The notes: generated by a model not told the origin, from the letters alone. 64,000 bases of DNA from Synechococcus sp. CC9616 (GCF_000515235.1 NZ_KI911558.1:1133918-1197917); one strand, 5' to 3'. Numbered from the stretch's first letter, positions 1 through 9,862 are shown. Numbers and translations are program-made.

Positions 1-2184
1 AAGATCAGAATCAGTTGCGTCAACAAAATCACGCCCCCTACTACCACGTAATTGGTTTGAATCACCAGCAAGCTTGTAGAGATAATGACTATCACTGCCA
101 CTGAAGTCAAAAACATCAGGCGATTGAGTACCCATGACAATAGAATTTTTGAAAGAATTATTATTTACTATGTCGCGACTTAAACGTGACGAATCATCTT
201 CTGCAATATCATCATCTTCACTGACTTCATCTCGAGAGAAAGACCAATTAATGCCAGGAGTATTGATCTCAATGTCTGAAGCACCATCAACACCGTACTC
301 ATCAATAATATCTGATAAAAGTGACAATCTGCTTTCTCTAAAATCACCAAAATCATAAATTTTCGAGAAGTCTTCAATTCTGGATCGTCCTAACTGCAAT
401 GAATCAAAAACATCTAGAAATGAGGAGGATTCCGATGAAAAATCATAAATTTGAGAACTTAAGCTTGTGTCATCCGGAGTTATCGTGGTATTCACAGAAA
501 AACTATAGGCCTCCGATGTCGTAAAATCACCAACCCAATCTGTTTGAACATAATCTTCACCATCAATGGTGACAATATCAATAGAATCGTATAAAGAAGA
601 ATCTTCTGGGACTTCAACACCGCCAGCAACCCAATTTGTCAAGTAATCCATATCGATAGCCGCTTCAGCTAAGTCAGCAATATCTTTATTTGTTGTTGCA
701 ATATAATCAGCTTCTTGATTATCAGCTTGTACTGAACTCCCGCCAATCGGAGTTCCAGATCTCAGGAGTGGAATACTGCCGTAGCTAACGGAGGAACCAC
801 TAGATTGCGTAATCTGTTGATAGATTGAATCTCCGGGGAACAAAATATTTTGCTCTTCTTCATCACCATCTTCATAGTAAGTGTATTTTAGAAATTCAGC
901 ATAGGATCCTGCCGAGTCTTCAAGCATATAACTGCCAAGTTCAACATCAATGTCATATGTTGTTGTTGAGCCTTTGTAAGAAGCGTCTTCGTCTGATGTG
1001 TAAATCTCCGTCATGGAGCTCCACGTATCACTCTCAGTGAAGCCTAAAGCGATGGAGTAATCGAACCCCCAACCCGCATCAACTTTACCTGTCGAAGATA
1101 CGTACTCTCGTCCGTTGTATGAGTATGAGCTTTTGTCCGAATAGCTTGTAGATGATGCATTCGTGACTTCAATCGACGACGTACTACTAGCCCCTAATGT
1201 ATACTGACCTTCAACACCCTGTACAAAATCGTACTGAAATTGAGAAACTGCATCAGACTCACTTAACGTCGCAAATGCTATATCACCTCGGTTCGAGATA
1301 GTGTAATCCCAATCAAAATCTTGTAGATTTTCGACGACAGCTGCAGCGTTGGGATCCAGGCTAAACGGACCTGCTTCTGTAAATTTGGAGATATCAATTG
1401 ATGAACCAGCTGTAAATGTATTGCCATCCAATCCGTTGCCAATTGCAACCTCACTATCCTCTGAGTCCGATGTATCAGTGTCATCTGTTGAATCATCCGA
1501 GCCCGTCTCGTCATCATCAGAATCATTAGATATTTCATAGCCATATTCATTTTCTGCCAACACACCGTCAACAAGAATATTGCCGTCATCATCATAAACC
1601 GGAAGAGTCTTATAGACCTTAAATGTTAACTCACTAAGATCAATATTATCATAAAAAGAAACATCAGAGGTGGAATCGCCTATTAAATAAATACTGCTCG
1701 GAGTAAAGTACTCTGTTTCGTCGTAATTAGCATTATCTCCACACCCATAGTCTAAAAGCAAGGCATTGTCGTAACCGTAAGGCCACTTGATGACGGCGGG
1801 TGTATCTGAATTGCTTGAATTCGTAATCCAGTAAACAAGATACTGGAGCAAAGAACCATCTTGATCGGAAATGAGAGAGCCAACATCAATATCAATTGAC
1901 TCGGAAGAAGGTAGAACAGAATAGAAATCAATAGCCGTAGAATTCCCCTCTGAGGAGGTGTTGTAGTAAACAGATTGAAGCTTGCTTTCATGGCTTTCCC
2001 CACCACCGCTGCAGTCAATTTTTTGGCTAAATCGTCCGAGACCTTCATAACTATTGCCCAGATCGTCCGTGTAGGCAAAACCTCCTGAACCATCATCAGC
2101 GGGGATGCCCTCTGTAACCCAATCTTGGAGGATCCCTGCAACAGTTCCCCAAGAAATTAAATCCAACAAACTGGGAGATTTCAC
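1..2184 (-). CDS. Large acidic Ser/Thr/Asp-rich protein, RTX-like, partial (C-terminus beyond left edge)
   Basis: An uninterrupted minus-strand frame runs from a GTG at 2184 to the window edge (about 728 residues seen), preceded in frame by a TAG near 2240. It is very rich in Ser, Thr, Asp and Tyr, poor in Lys and Cys, and AT-richer than the core genes. The first 20 residues (LLDLISWGTVAGIL) resemble the N-terminus of the neighbour at 2301-5237, which supports the GTG start. Near the edge, residues around SPDVFDFSGSDS match the start of the RTX-like block of the neighbour (GDVFDFGGIEQS). No signal peptide is seen. I infer a secreted or surface protein exported by a type I system, as is usual for RTX proteins. 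The function is unknown. It follows a terminator, so it needs its own promoter or read-through. Confidence 0.75.
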   Translation of the reverse strand, partial: MKSPSLLDLISWGTVAGILQDWVTEGIPADDGSGGFAYTDDLGNSYEGLGRFSQKIDCSGGGESHESKLQSVYYNTSSEGNSTAIDFYSVLPSSESIDIDVGSLISDQDGSLLQYLVYWITNSSNSDTPAVIKWPYGYDNALLLDYGCGDNANYDETEYFTPSSIYLIGDSTSDVSFYDNIDLSELTFKVYKTLPVYDDDGNILVDGVLAENEYGYEISNDSDDDETGSDDSTDDTDTSDSEDSEVAIGNGLDGNTFTAGSSIDISKFTEAGPFSLDPNAAAVVENLQDFDWDYTISNRGDIAFATLSESDAVSQFQYDFVQGVEGQYTLGASSTSSIEVTNASSTSYSDKSSYSYNGREYVSSTGKVDAGWGFDYSIALGFTESDTWSSMTEIYTSDEDASYKGSTTTYDIDVELGSYMLEDSAGSYAEFLKYTYYEDGDEEEQNILFPGDSIYQQITQSSGSSVSYGSIPLLRSGTPIGGSSVQADNQEADYIATTNKDIADLAEAAIDMDYLTNWVAGGVEVPEDSSLYDSIDIVTIDGEDYVQTDWVGDFTTSEAYSFSVNTTITPDDTSLSSQIYDFSSESSSFLDVFDSLQLGRSRIEDFSKIYDFGDFRESRLSLLSDIIDEYGVDGASDIEINTPGINWSFSRDEVSEDDDIAEDDSSRLSRDIVNNNSFKNSIVMGTQSPDVFDFSGSDSHYLYKLAGDSNQLRGSRGRDFVDATDSDL

Positions 2185-2219
2185 GGTAACGAAAGAAGCG
2201 AATAGTTTAAGGAAGCATG

Positions 2220-2245
2220 AAAAAAGACCATAGAAATCCTATGGT
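2220..2245 (-). terminator. Rho-independent terminator after the 978-residue paralog
   Basis: On the minus strand a perfect 7-bp stem ACCATAG/CTATGGT with a 5-base loop is followed by C and six T (plus-strand A run at 2220-2225). It lies about 55 bases past the stop of the gene ending at 2301 and about 35 bases before the start of the next paralog, so it separates the two genes. Confidence 0.8.
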
Positions 2246-2300
2246 GGAAGTGAAAATACAGAAAAAGGGAACAACAAAAGGAAAAGGTAATACTCCATCA

Positions 2301-5237
2301 TTAAAAATTAGCTTGAAGATTTTCAACAAATGATATGAAGTTTTGAGCTAAAGGAAAATCACTCAATCCTGAATATGTGGATGGGATTGAATTTAACCAA
2401 TCCGGATAAAAGCTAGACTCCGATTTGCCATCAACATAACTAGCAATGACATCATTCAAAGCCCGAGCACCACGTTTTGAACTAGAAAGTACTTCTTCGT
2501 CACTAATAGATGATGTATTGAGAGAATTGAGCGGTGACTTTCTACGTGATAGGATCTTAGAAAAGTTAATAACGTCGTCAACAACAGTATCAAGCAAGGT
2601 TGAAGTATTTTCCTTTCGTACGGCTTTCAAGGAAGAACGAATGAGCTTGCCTCTCTGATCGTTATCGCGCAATACCAACTCAAGAGCATTTTCAAAATTA
2701 TTAATCGAGTCGTCAATTTCCAAAAGACCAAGAACTTGTCCCTCCTTCGACATTTGAAGAATTGATTTATTACTATTTTCAACCCATGAAAACTTACATC
2801 GCTCTGAGTCGCAGGACACCCGATCCCTGGCAAGATCAAAACCAGTAACGACTGCTGCCAATCCATCATGCGAGCCTTCAAAGCGAATTACGTCAGGACT
2901 TGGTAGTTTTGTGGATTCACTTAGATCGACAAAGCTCGTCCCAGTGGTGTTGACAAAAGTCACTTGATCGGAACCTTGACCGGTCTTGACATAATTGCCC
3001 TCGCCAGTGATGACAGCGTGATCATCCCCCAAGCCAGTATCAATACTACTTTCAAACTCTGTGCTGACAATTACATCATCACCACTGCCTGTATTTGCAA
3101 CTTCATTCGAACCACTTAAGACAGCAACAACAGATTGCTCTATGCCACCGAAATCAAAAACATCACCCTCTCCAGAGGAACGTACAAAAATCGATTCATC
3201 TGAACCAATAGAGCTTAAATTAGATGTATCTAACGTAAAGCCAAGACCAAGATTGCGCTCTTCTTCAATAGTTCTAGCGAGACGCGATAAACTCTTTGAT
3301 CTTGACTCACTTAGTTCCGTTTCAGATAAATCAAGCCTGCGATCGCGTTCACTCAAAAAATCGATGAGCACACCGCTTTGATCAGGCACCAGATCTTGAA
3401 GTTTACTAAGGACCCTTTGACCAATCACATCTTGAAATAGATCAGTAAACGAATCAGCGGTTACTTTTGAAGCAAGATCACTACCCAAGTCTTCAAGTTT
3501 GTCTCCAATCGAGCCGCCACAACCAAGTGGATTAATCAGGACCTTGAGATAAGGATCAAAGGCAAAGCTAGACGACAAATTAACCGACAAGGGAGTTATA
3601 ATAGAATCTGGATAATCCTCATCGACATAATAAGGCTGACTACCAGTAAAATCATTCCAGCGTGATGAATACGCACCCATGACCACATCTTCAAAGTCGT
3701 ATGCGTCATTAATGTCGGAAAGACGTCCTAAATTGTCGTACAATGTATACGAGTAGGTTGTTTCAAAACTATCTGAATTGCCAGATTCAGTTTCATAACC
3801 ACTATACATTTCAAGGCCTCCAATAAAACCCTGAATCATTGCATCACCATTGAAATTATAATTCTGTGTTGTAGACGATGATGCATATAATGCGGCTTTC
3901 AAAGAATCGCCAGACTCTAGGACATTATCAAAATATAGATCATGAACACTAGCTAATTCAGACAACACTGAATCATCGTTGTCAATGAAAAAACGGGTTG
4001 AAACATCACCGATATCATTAACATCAATTGTTACAGATGCATTAATCGAATCGGTTGTTTTTGTTGAAGTCGAAGTCGATACATCTGTCGTGGTTGTTGT
4101 TTCTGTCGCATAATTCCAAGCGCCTTCATACCCGGCACCAACGGAAAAGCTATACCCTTCTGTAGCCGTTTTGGTTGTGTAACCAAGATAAACTGATGTA
4201 TCGAAGCCTATTGAGGACCCGTCTGTCTCAGTTTTCGTGACGCCACTTGTTGTTGTTGATGTAGTTGTAGCATCATACGTTCCCGATATTGTCGCCGATA
4301 TATTCTCTCCCGCGATATATGACATACATATTTCAGAAGTATTTAATAATCCCGCATCATTTAATCGGGTATTTGGATTGTAAGTCGTAACAAGAGTGAC
4401 TGGATCAGTTAGCTCTGGGGTTTCGAATGTTGGTTCTCCACCCTCGTAACCCATGAAAGTTATATCATCTGCATCCGTATTGTATTCTTTGTAAATAACT
4501 GCTGGTTCATAAACGCTGGGTACACCACTCGTCGTATACATCCATCCACCATCTCCTTTGCTAGGATTATCCTCATCTGGATGTACAGATTCAGAATCAC
4601 CTGACCAGCAATAATTATCTTCCGAAACATCTTCGGCCACACATTCTGTGGCTGATTCATAAATTGAGTTACCCCTATATGTTGCTTCATACGAATTACT
4701 GTAATGGATCCCATAATCCCCATTTGGGAAAAACGAATTATCATATACATTCCCAGGCGTCACGTCCACATAAGGGTCTTGTAAGTAAATGGCCTGACGA
4801 TCGCTGGTTTCAGCATCATTACCAGCAGCAGTAACCAACCAACTATACAATTTCGATAAAGATTCATAGTCGGCAATGTCAATATCGTTTTTTGTGATTG
4901 CTTCATCATCATTCGCAATTAAAAAAGAAGAATTATCCTCATCAAAAAATCCTGGCCCTTGCGCTGTACCAAGTACAGCATCTTCCGTAAACTTAGTTGC
5001 ATACCAATCATCGCCTTTACTACCAGATGTATATACAACATATGCAAGGTCAGTCTGCAATGTGAACCCAAACGGGTACAGACTATTGACCGTACTTATG
5101 CCAGGTACATCATCACCAGGACTGTCAGCATTATAAATTGTGTTCGAATCATCAGTTGAATTATTGACAACATTATCAAACACGCCCATCATTAGGCCGT
5201 AAGCTGCAAAATCGTCAACATCAAGAATCCTGGACAT
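2301..5237 (-). CDS. Large acidic Ser/Thr/Asp-rich protein with RTX-like repeats, 978 aa
   Basis: Complete ORF starting MSRILDVDDFAAYG with no signal peptide. Residues about 300-400 form a Thr/Ser-rich block of alternating polar and small residues (TETTTTTDVSTSTSTKT), which suggests long amphipathic beta strands. Residues about 690-770 hold degenerate calcium-binding nonapeptide-like motifs (GSGDD, GLGDD, GEGN, GQGSD). The C-terminal 200 residues are more basic and helical. Asp and Glu dominate throughout. RTX proteins are normally exported unprocessed by a type I secretion system; no such system lies in this window. The gene at 1-2184 is a paralog with the same order of blocks. A beta-pore-forming or adhesin role is possible but is only inference. 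AT-rich composition suggests transfer or relaxed codon use. Confidence 0.85.
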   Translation of the reverse strand: MSRILDVDDFAAYGLMMGVFDNVVNNSTDDSNTIYNADSPGDDVPGISTVNSLYPFGFTLQTDLAYVVYTSGSKGDDWYATKFTEDAVLGTAQGPGFFDEDNSSFLIANDDEAITKNDIDIADYESLSKLYSWLVTAAGNDAETSDRQAIYLQDPYVDVTPGNVYDNSFFPNGDYGIHYSNSYEATYRGNSIYESATECVAEDVSEDNYCWSGDSESVHPDEDNPSKGDGGWMYTTSGVPSVYEPAVIYKEYNTDADDITFMGYEGGEPTFETPELTDPVTLVTTYNPNTRLNDAGLLNTSEICMSYIAGENISATISGTYDATTTSTTTSGVTKTETDGSSIGFDTSVYLGYTTKTATEGYSFSVGAGYEGAWNYATETTTTTDVSTSTSTKTTDSINASVTIDVNDIGDVSTRFFIDNDDSVLSELASVHDLYFDNVLESGDSLKAALYASSSTTQNYNFNGDAMIQGFIGGLEMYSGYETESGNSDSFETTYSYTLYDNLGRLSDINDAYDFEDVVMGAYSSRWNDFTGSQPYYVDEDYPDSIITPLSVNLSSSFAFDPYLKVLINPLGCGGSIGDKLEDLGSDLASKVTADSFTDLFQDVIGQRVLSKLQDLVPDQSGVLIDFLSERDRRLDLSETELSESRSKSLSRLARTIEEERNLGLGFTLDTSNLSSIGSDESIFVRSSGEGDVFDFGGIEQSVVAVLSGSNEVANTGSGDDVIVSTEFESSIDTGLGDDHAVITGEGNYVKTGQGSDQVTFVNTTGTSFVDLSESTKLPSPDVIRFEGSHDGLAAVVTGFDLARDRVSCDSERCKFSWVENSNKSILQMSKEGQVLGLLEIDDSINNFENALELVLRDNDQRGKLIRSSLKAVRKENTSTLLDTVVDDVINFSKILSRRKSPLNSLNTSSISDEEVLSSSKRGARALNDVIASYVDGKSESSFYPDWLNSIPSTYSGLSDFPLAQNFISFVENLQANF

Positions 5238-5397
5238 CCAGATTTAATAGTTTTAATTAATTTAGTTTAAATCCTGCATGCTCACATGCCAATAGCCCTA
5301 AGAATCTGCAAACAATTCGCCCAATTGTTACTGTTGATACTTAAATTCTATTTTTTCAAAATAAAGGCTCCAAAAATGAAAGCCAAATACTTTTTTT

Positions 5398-6801
5398 TCA
5401 GCGCTTGCGGCGGGAATCGATCTGCAGCAGATCCCGCACTTTTTGCACCTGTCCAGCCAGCTGCGGATCCGTTGCCAGTTTTTTCTCCACCTGGTCGACG
5501 GCATACATCACGGTGGTGTGATCCTTACCGCCGAAGGTATCGCCGATCCGTGGAAGGCTGAGATCGGTTCCCTGACGCATGAGATACATGCCCACCTGAC
5601 GAGCCTGGGAGACCGCCCGTCTGCGTGTGCTGCTGCGCATTTCCTCAGGCGTCACGTCGAACACCTCAGACACCTTGTCGATCACCTGCTGAGGCGTCAC
5701 GTCCACCCCCTGACCGGTGGGGTCGAGCATCGGCGCCACCGATTCCACCGTCATCGGCAGACCGGTGATCGAAGCAAACGCCACCGCACGGGTGAGTGCC
5801 CCCTCAAGCTCCCGGATGTTGGACGTGAAGCGCCCAGCGATGTATTGGATCAGATCCCTGGGAAGGGCCATCCGCTCCTGCTCGGCCTTTTTCTGAAGAA
5901 TGGCCATGCGGGTCTCCAGATCCGGGGCCTGGATATCAGCGATCAGGCCCATCTGAAAGCGGGAGATCAAACGTTGCTGCAACCGGGGGATCTGGCTGGG
6001 AGGGCGATCACTGGCAATCACCACCTGCTTGCCCGCTTCGTGCAGTGCGTTGAAGGTGTGGAAGAACTCCTCCTGGGTGTACTCCTTGCCCTCAATGAAC
6101 TGGATGTCATCAACAAGGAGTAGATCGGAAGCCCGATAGCGGTCGCGAAACGCCTTCATCCCATCTTTTCGGATGCTGTCGATCAGATCATTGGTGAAGG
6201 TTTCCGTGGAGACGTAGGACACCCGGGAGTCGGGATCGATCTCCAGTCGGTAATGGCCGATCGCTTGCATCAGGTGGGTTTTGCCAAGGCCCACCCCACC
6301 GCAGATGAACAGGGGGTTGAATTCGCGCCCCGGGGCTTCCGCCACCGCAAGAGCCGCTGCATGGGCCATGCGGCTGTTCGGCCCCACCACGAAACGGTTG
6401 AACACATAGCGGGGATTGAGTCCTGGCAGATACCGCCTTGGGGTGGTTCGTTCAGGGGGCGAGCCAACCGGAGCTGATGCAACCGGGGGCGCTGCTGAGT
6501 CCGAGGTATGCGGAGGAGCCTGACGGTCCCGTTCCATTCCGGCCGGAACTGCACTCTCAGCCAACACCGTCACCTGAACCGGACGTCCGCAGACACCGGC
6601 AGCCAACTCGGCGATGGTCGGCAGGAGCTGTTCCTTGAGCCGAACCCCAGCGAAGGGATTCGGTGCCATCAACTTCAGTTCACCATCCGCGAAACCGCTG
6701 CAGCCAGTTGGCCTGATGAAGGTCTCGAAGGTGGGCTTGCTCAGCTTCGCCTGCAGCTCCTGCTGCACCTTCCGCCAGAGCTCATCGCCCGTATTACCCA
6801 C
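5398..6801 (-). CDS. dnaA: Chromosomal replication initiator DnaA
   Basis: The 467-residue product binds DnaA boxes and ATP to open the replication origin. Visible parts are the N-terminal domain ([13 protein letters not shown]), a Pro/Ala-rich linker, the AAA+ domain with Walker [11 protein letters not shown] and Walker [12 protein letters not shown], and the DNA-binding domain with the signature DHTTVMYA near the C-terminus. The start is GTG at 6801. It is divergent from the protease gene at 6886 with about 85 bases between them. I looked for a cluster of TTATCCACA-like boxes in the flanks, including the AT-rich 5238-5397 spacer, and saw none, so no oriC is called here. Confidence 0.98.
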   Translation of the reverse strand: MGNTGDELWRKVQQELQAKLSKPTFETFIRPTGCSGFADGELKLMAPNPFAGVRLKEQLLPTIAELAAGVCGRPVQVTVLAESAVPAGMERDRQAPPHTSDSAAPPVASAPVGSPPERTTPRRYLPGLNPRYVFNRFVVGPNSRMAHAAALAVAEAPGREFNPLFICGGVGLGKTHLMQAIGHYRLEIDPDSRVSYVSTETFTNDLIDSIRKDGMKAFRDRYRASDLLLVDDIQFIEGKEYTQEEFFHTFNALHEAGKQVVIASDRPPSQIPRLQQRLISRFQMGLIADIQAPDLETRMAILQKKAEQERMALPRDLIQYIAGRFTSNIRELEGALTRAVAFASITGLPMTVESVAPMLDPTGQGVDVTPQQVIDKVSEVFDVTPEEMRSSTRRRAVSQARQVGMYLMRQGTDLSLPRIGDTFGGKDHTTVMYAVDQVEKKLATDPQLAGQVQKVRDLLQIDSRRKR

Positions 6802-6885
6802 AAACCACCACCCGCTTGAGTGCCGAATCTACGCATGCATTCAGGGGCAGTCCGTCTTAAATGAGTCAGGAAATATGAAGCCGTG

Positions 6886-8016
6886 ATGCAGCGTTCGCTG
6901 AGATGGATTGGGATCGGCCTGATCAGCACAACGCTCTCATCCTGCGGCGTGCTGCGCAGCCAGCTCGGGCTGGATTCAGAGCAACCTGTTAAGACGCCAC
7001 CGTTGGTGAGCGATCAACCGCGCACCGCCCCCCTGCAGCCAGGGGAAAACGTGATTGTGAAAGCCGTGGATCGCGTCGGCCCGGCCGTCGTCCGCATCGA
7101 CGTGGTGAAGGAAATCAACAACCCGCTCGGTCGCATGTTCGGTCTTGGCCCGGCCACGCAACGACAGCAGGGACAGGGATCCGGATTCATCACCCGCTCC
7201 AACGGCCTGATCTTCACCAATGAGCACGTTGTGAGGGGCGCCGACAAGGTGGCTGTGACCCTGCCGGATGGTCGCAGTTTCACTGGCAAGGTGCTTGGCG
7301 GCGACAAACTGACGGATGTCGCCGTTGTGAAGGTGGTGGCCGAGAAATTACCGGTGGCATCACTGGGGGACTCCAACCAATTGCGGCCGGGTGAGTGGGC
7401 CATTGCCATCGGCAATCCCTTCGGCCTTAACAACACCGTGACCGCTGGAATCATCAGCGCCGTGGGGCGCACTGAAGCCAACAACGGTGGTGGCCAGAGG
7501 GTTCCTTACATCCAAACGGATGCTGCTGTGAACCCCGGCAACAGCGGCGGTCCGCTGATCAACGCCGCAGGGCAGGTGATCGGCATGAACACGTTCATTC
7601 GTGCTGCCCCCGGAGGCGGTTTGAGCTTTGCGATCCCAATCAACTCCGCCAAGCGGATCGCCCAGCAGATCGTGAGCACAGGCCAGGCATCCCATCCCTA
7701 CCTCGGGGTTCGCTTGCGGGATCTGACACCCCAGCTGGCACGGGAGATCAATGCCACCAACCCACAGTGCAAGGTGCCCGAAGCGAATGGCGTTCTGGTG
7801 GTCGATGTTGAGGCCGACTCCCCGGCGGCCGCTGCTGAGATTCAGCAGTGTGATCTGATTCGCCAGGTGAATGGACGCAACGTGAGAAACCCGTCTGAAG
7901 TTCAGATCGCTGTTGATCAGGGGACGGTCGGGGAACCGATGGACATCACCCTGGAGCGCGAAGGGGAGGAACTGAGCGTGGAGGTGCTGCCGATCGAAAT
8001 CCCTCGGAACGGGTGA
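6886..8016 (+). CDS. HtrA/DegP-type serine protease, predicted lipoprotein
   Basis: Trypsin-like protease plus one C-terminal PDZ domain, of the DegP/HhoA type that degrades misfolded envelope proteins. The catalytic triad is visible as His114 (TNEHVVRG), Asp144 (KLTDVAVV) and Ser220 (NPGNSGGPL). The N-terminus has a hydrophobic segment ending LSSC, a lipobox with Cys20, so the protein is probably membrane-anchored in the periplasm. The ATG at 6886 is preferred; a GTG lies one codon upstream. The next gene begins two bases after the stop, so the glycosyltransferase pair may be co-transcribed. Confidence 0.93.
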   Translation: MQRSLRWIGIGLISTTLSSCGVLRSQLGLDSEQPVKTPPLVSDQPRTAPLQPGENVIVKAVDRVGPAVVRIDVVKEINNPLGRMFGLGPATQRQQGQGSGFITRSNGLIFTNEHVVRGADKVAVTLPDGRSFTGKVLGGDKLTDVAVVKVVAEKLPVASLGDSNQLRPGEWAIAIGNPFGLNNTVTAGIISAVGRTEANNGGGQRVPYIQTDAAVNPGNSGGPLINAAGQVIGMNTFIRAAPGGGLSFAIPINSAKRIAQQIVSTGQASHPYLGVRLRDLTPQLAREINATNPQCKVPEANGVLVVDVEADSPAAAAEIQQCDLIRQVNGRNVRNPSEVQIAVDQGTVGEPMDITLEREGEELSVEVLPIEIPRNG

Positions 8017-8017
8017 G

Positions 8018-8671
8018 ATGACGGCGAAACCAGTGCTGACTGTGATGGCGCGCTGGCCATCAGCAGGGCGCTGCAAGAGACGACTCGCCAACGATCTGGG
8101 TTCCCTGCCTTTACAGCACGCAGGTGAGCGTGCAGCGCATCTGCAGCAGCGGTTACTGATGCACACCATGGCCGTGGCAACACGGCTGCGGCTGCAGGGA
8201 CACCTGGAACTTGCGCTCGCCGTGAGCGGTCTCGCACCTCGAGGGGCCAGGCGCTGGGGGCGATCACTCCAGGTGGATAGAACCGTGCTGCAGAGGGGTA
8301 GTTCCCTGGGATGCCGCCTTCGCCACCTGCTCATGGCGTTCAGGCGCAGCGATCCAGGACGGGACCTGCTTCTGATCGGAACCGATCTGCCATGGCTGAA
8401 TCACCATGATCTACTCAGCGCGGTTGAGTCCCTTCAGCACCGGGAGCTCGTTCTTGGACCAGCGGATGACGGTGGCTACTGGCTCATCGGACTCTCCAAA
8501 GCCTTGCTTCAGCAGCCAGAACGCTGGCCAATTCAGGACATTGCCTGGGGCAGCGCCACCGTTTTCGAGAGCACTCTCAGGAGTGCCCAGGCCGCAGGAC
8601 TCGATCCGGCTCTGATCACATCCCGGCAGGACATCGACCGCATCAGCGATCTCCAGCCCTGGCTCAGATGA
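8018..8671 (+). CDS. TIGR04282-type arsenosugar biosynthesis glycosyltransferase
   Basis: The 217-residue protein has the nucleotide-sugar-transferase-like fold of the TIGR04282/DUF2064 family: an N-terminal MARWPSAGRCKRRLA (family pattern R-x-P-x-x-G-x-x-K-T-R-L), LLIGTDLPWL near the middle, and LGPADDGGYWLIGL. Members are usually encoded beside TIGR04283 glycosyltransferases, as here, and have been tied to arsenosugar or rSAM-associated clusters. The start ATG follows the protease stop by one base, and the 3' end overlaps the next gene as ATGA. No ArsM methyltransferase or radical SAM partner is in the window, so the substrate is uncertain. Confidence 0.85.
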   Translation: MTAKPVLTVMARWPSAGRCKRRLANDLGSLPLQHAGERAAHLQQRLLMHTMAVATRLRLQGHLELALAVSGLAPRGARRWGRSLQVDRTVLQRGSSLGCRLRHLLMAFRRSDPGRDLLLIGTDLPWLNHHDLLSAVESLQHRELVLGPADDGGYWLIGLSKALLQQPERWPIQDIAWGSATVFESTLRSAQAAGLDPALITSRQDIDRISDLQPWLR

Positions 8672-9459
8672 CGCCGCTCTCCGTGGTGATCCCCACGTTG
8701 AATGAATCGCGCTCCCTTCCCCTGCTGTTGGCAGACCTCGGGCGCTGGCCCGGGCCCATGCAGCTGCTGGTGGTGGATGGAGGGAGCAGCGATGCCACGG
8801 CCACCGTCGCGCACCTGGCCGGAGCTGAAGTGCTTCGCAGTGGGGAGCGTGGACGCGGCCAACAGCTTCTCCTCGGCAGCACCAAGGCACGGGAGGACTG
8901 GCTGTTGGTGCTTCATGCCGACAGCCGGCTGCATCCGCACTGGCCTGCGGCGGTCTCGACGGTGATCAACGATCCACGCAACAGCACCCAAGCCTGGACG
9001 TTCAACTTTCAGGTGGACGGAGATCGTCTGATGCTGCGAATGCTTGAGCAGGCAGTGGCCCTTCGCAGCCGATGGTTGCAGCGCCCCTACGGCGATCAGG
9101 GTCTGTTGATTCATCGCGAGCTGCTGGCGAAGGCTGGCGGCTACCGACCTCTGGCCTTGATGGAGGATCTTGACCTGGTGATGCGCCTGAGCCGCAAAGC
9201 GACGATCCGCCAACTCGGGCTCCCCCTGACAACCAGTGGCCGCCGCTGGAGGACACACGGTGTATGGCGGATCGCCTGGCGCAATGCCCGGCTGAGAAGG
9301 CGCTGGCGCAGGGGAGAAGACCCCGTTCAACTGGCCAATGCCTATGCAGCCGAACCAGTCAGCTGGCGTACCAGAAGGCACAGCGGTGCTGTTGCGGCTC
9401 CAGCTCCCAACCCTGGCGCTGATAGAAACTCACCACCCCCGGATCTGCAAACAGGCTGA
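8668..9459 (+). CDS. TIGR04283-type family 2 glycosyltransferase
   Basis: GT-A fold enzyme with the N-terminal family 2 signature SVVIPTLNES, the VVDGGSSDAT loop and an acidic LHADSRLHP motif, then a QGLLIHRELL region and a C-terminal RGEDPVQLANAY typical of this family. ATGA overlap with the TIGR04282 gene implies coupled translation. The last 30 or so residues (Pro/Ala/Arg-rich) extend past the family end and run 101 bp over the opposite-strand acetyltransferase, which looks like loss of the original stop codon. Confidence 0.88.
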   Translation: MTPLSVVIPTLNESRSLPLLLADLGRWPGPMQLLVVDGGSSDATATVAHLAGAEVLRSGERGRGQQLLLGSTKAREDWLLVLHADSRLHPHWPAAVSTVINDPRNSTQAWTFNFQVDGDRLMLRMLEQAVALRSRWLQRPYGDQGLLIHRELLAKAGGYRPLALMEDLDLVMRLSRKATIRQLGLPLTTSGRRWRTHGVWRIAWRNARLRRRWRRGEDPVQLANAYAAEPVSWRTRRHSGAVAAPAPNPGADRNSPPPDLQTG

Positions 9460-9862
9460 CGCGCTCCGTCCCCATCTCCCGCAGGGCATCGAGCACGTAA
9501 ACCATCATCTGGCTGCCCAGACCTGCGCCTTGATAAAGCGGATGAACGGCCACGTCCCAGACGGTGGCTTCCAGCACGCCGTCCCCTGTACATCGGGCAA
9601 ATCCCACCAGCCGGGGTACCCGTGGATCATGCCGCCAGAGGCCCACCTTGAGCAGGCTGTTGGCCAGGGCCTTCTTCACCCTTCGCACCGGCCGGCGGCT
9701 CCAGCCGACCGCCTCAAGCAGTTGTTCCAGCTCCACCAGATCAAAGGGGCGACTCTGACTGAACACCAGAGTGAGCTGATCATTGGCACAGGGGCACAGG
9801 CGGGCTTCGGATCCATAGAGCAACTGAAGAGGCTCTGTCACCGTCGGCAGCGACTGGGTCAT
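9359..9862 (-). CDS. GNAT family N-acetyltransferase
   Basis: A 167-residue single-domain GNAT with the acetyl-CoA binding motif A visible as VHPLYQGAGLGSQMM, followed by FADPGVVSFYQRQGW (motif B). It resembles the cyanobacterial/plastid NSI-SNAT type group in size and layout, but the acceptor cannot be read from sequence. The ATG shares its A with the stop of the ABC exporter (TGATG), so translation is probably coupled. The 3' end overlaps the convergent glycosyltransferase. Confidence 0.88.
   Translation of the reverse strand: MTQSLPTVTEPLQLLYGSEARLCPCANDQLTLVFSQSRPFDLVELEQLLEAVGWSRRPVRRVKKALANSLLKVGLWRHDPRVPRLVGFARCTGDGVLEATVWDVAVHPLYQGAGLGSQMMVYVLDALREMGTERVSLFADPGVVSFYQRQGWELEPQQHRCAFWYAS

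Noticed and set aside
5238-5397. oriC next to dnaA
   Set aside because: AT-rich, but I found no cluster of DnaA boxes and no 13-mer-like repeats.
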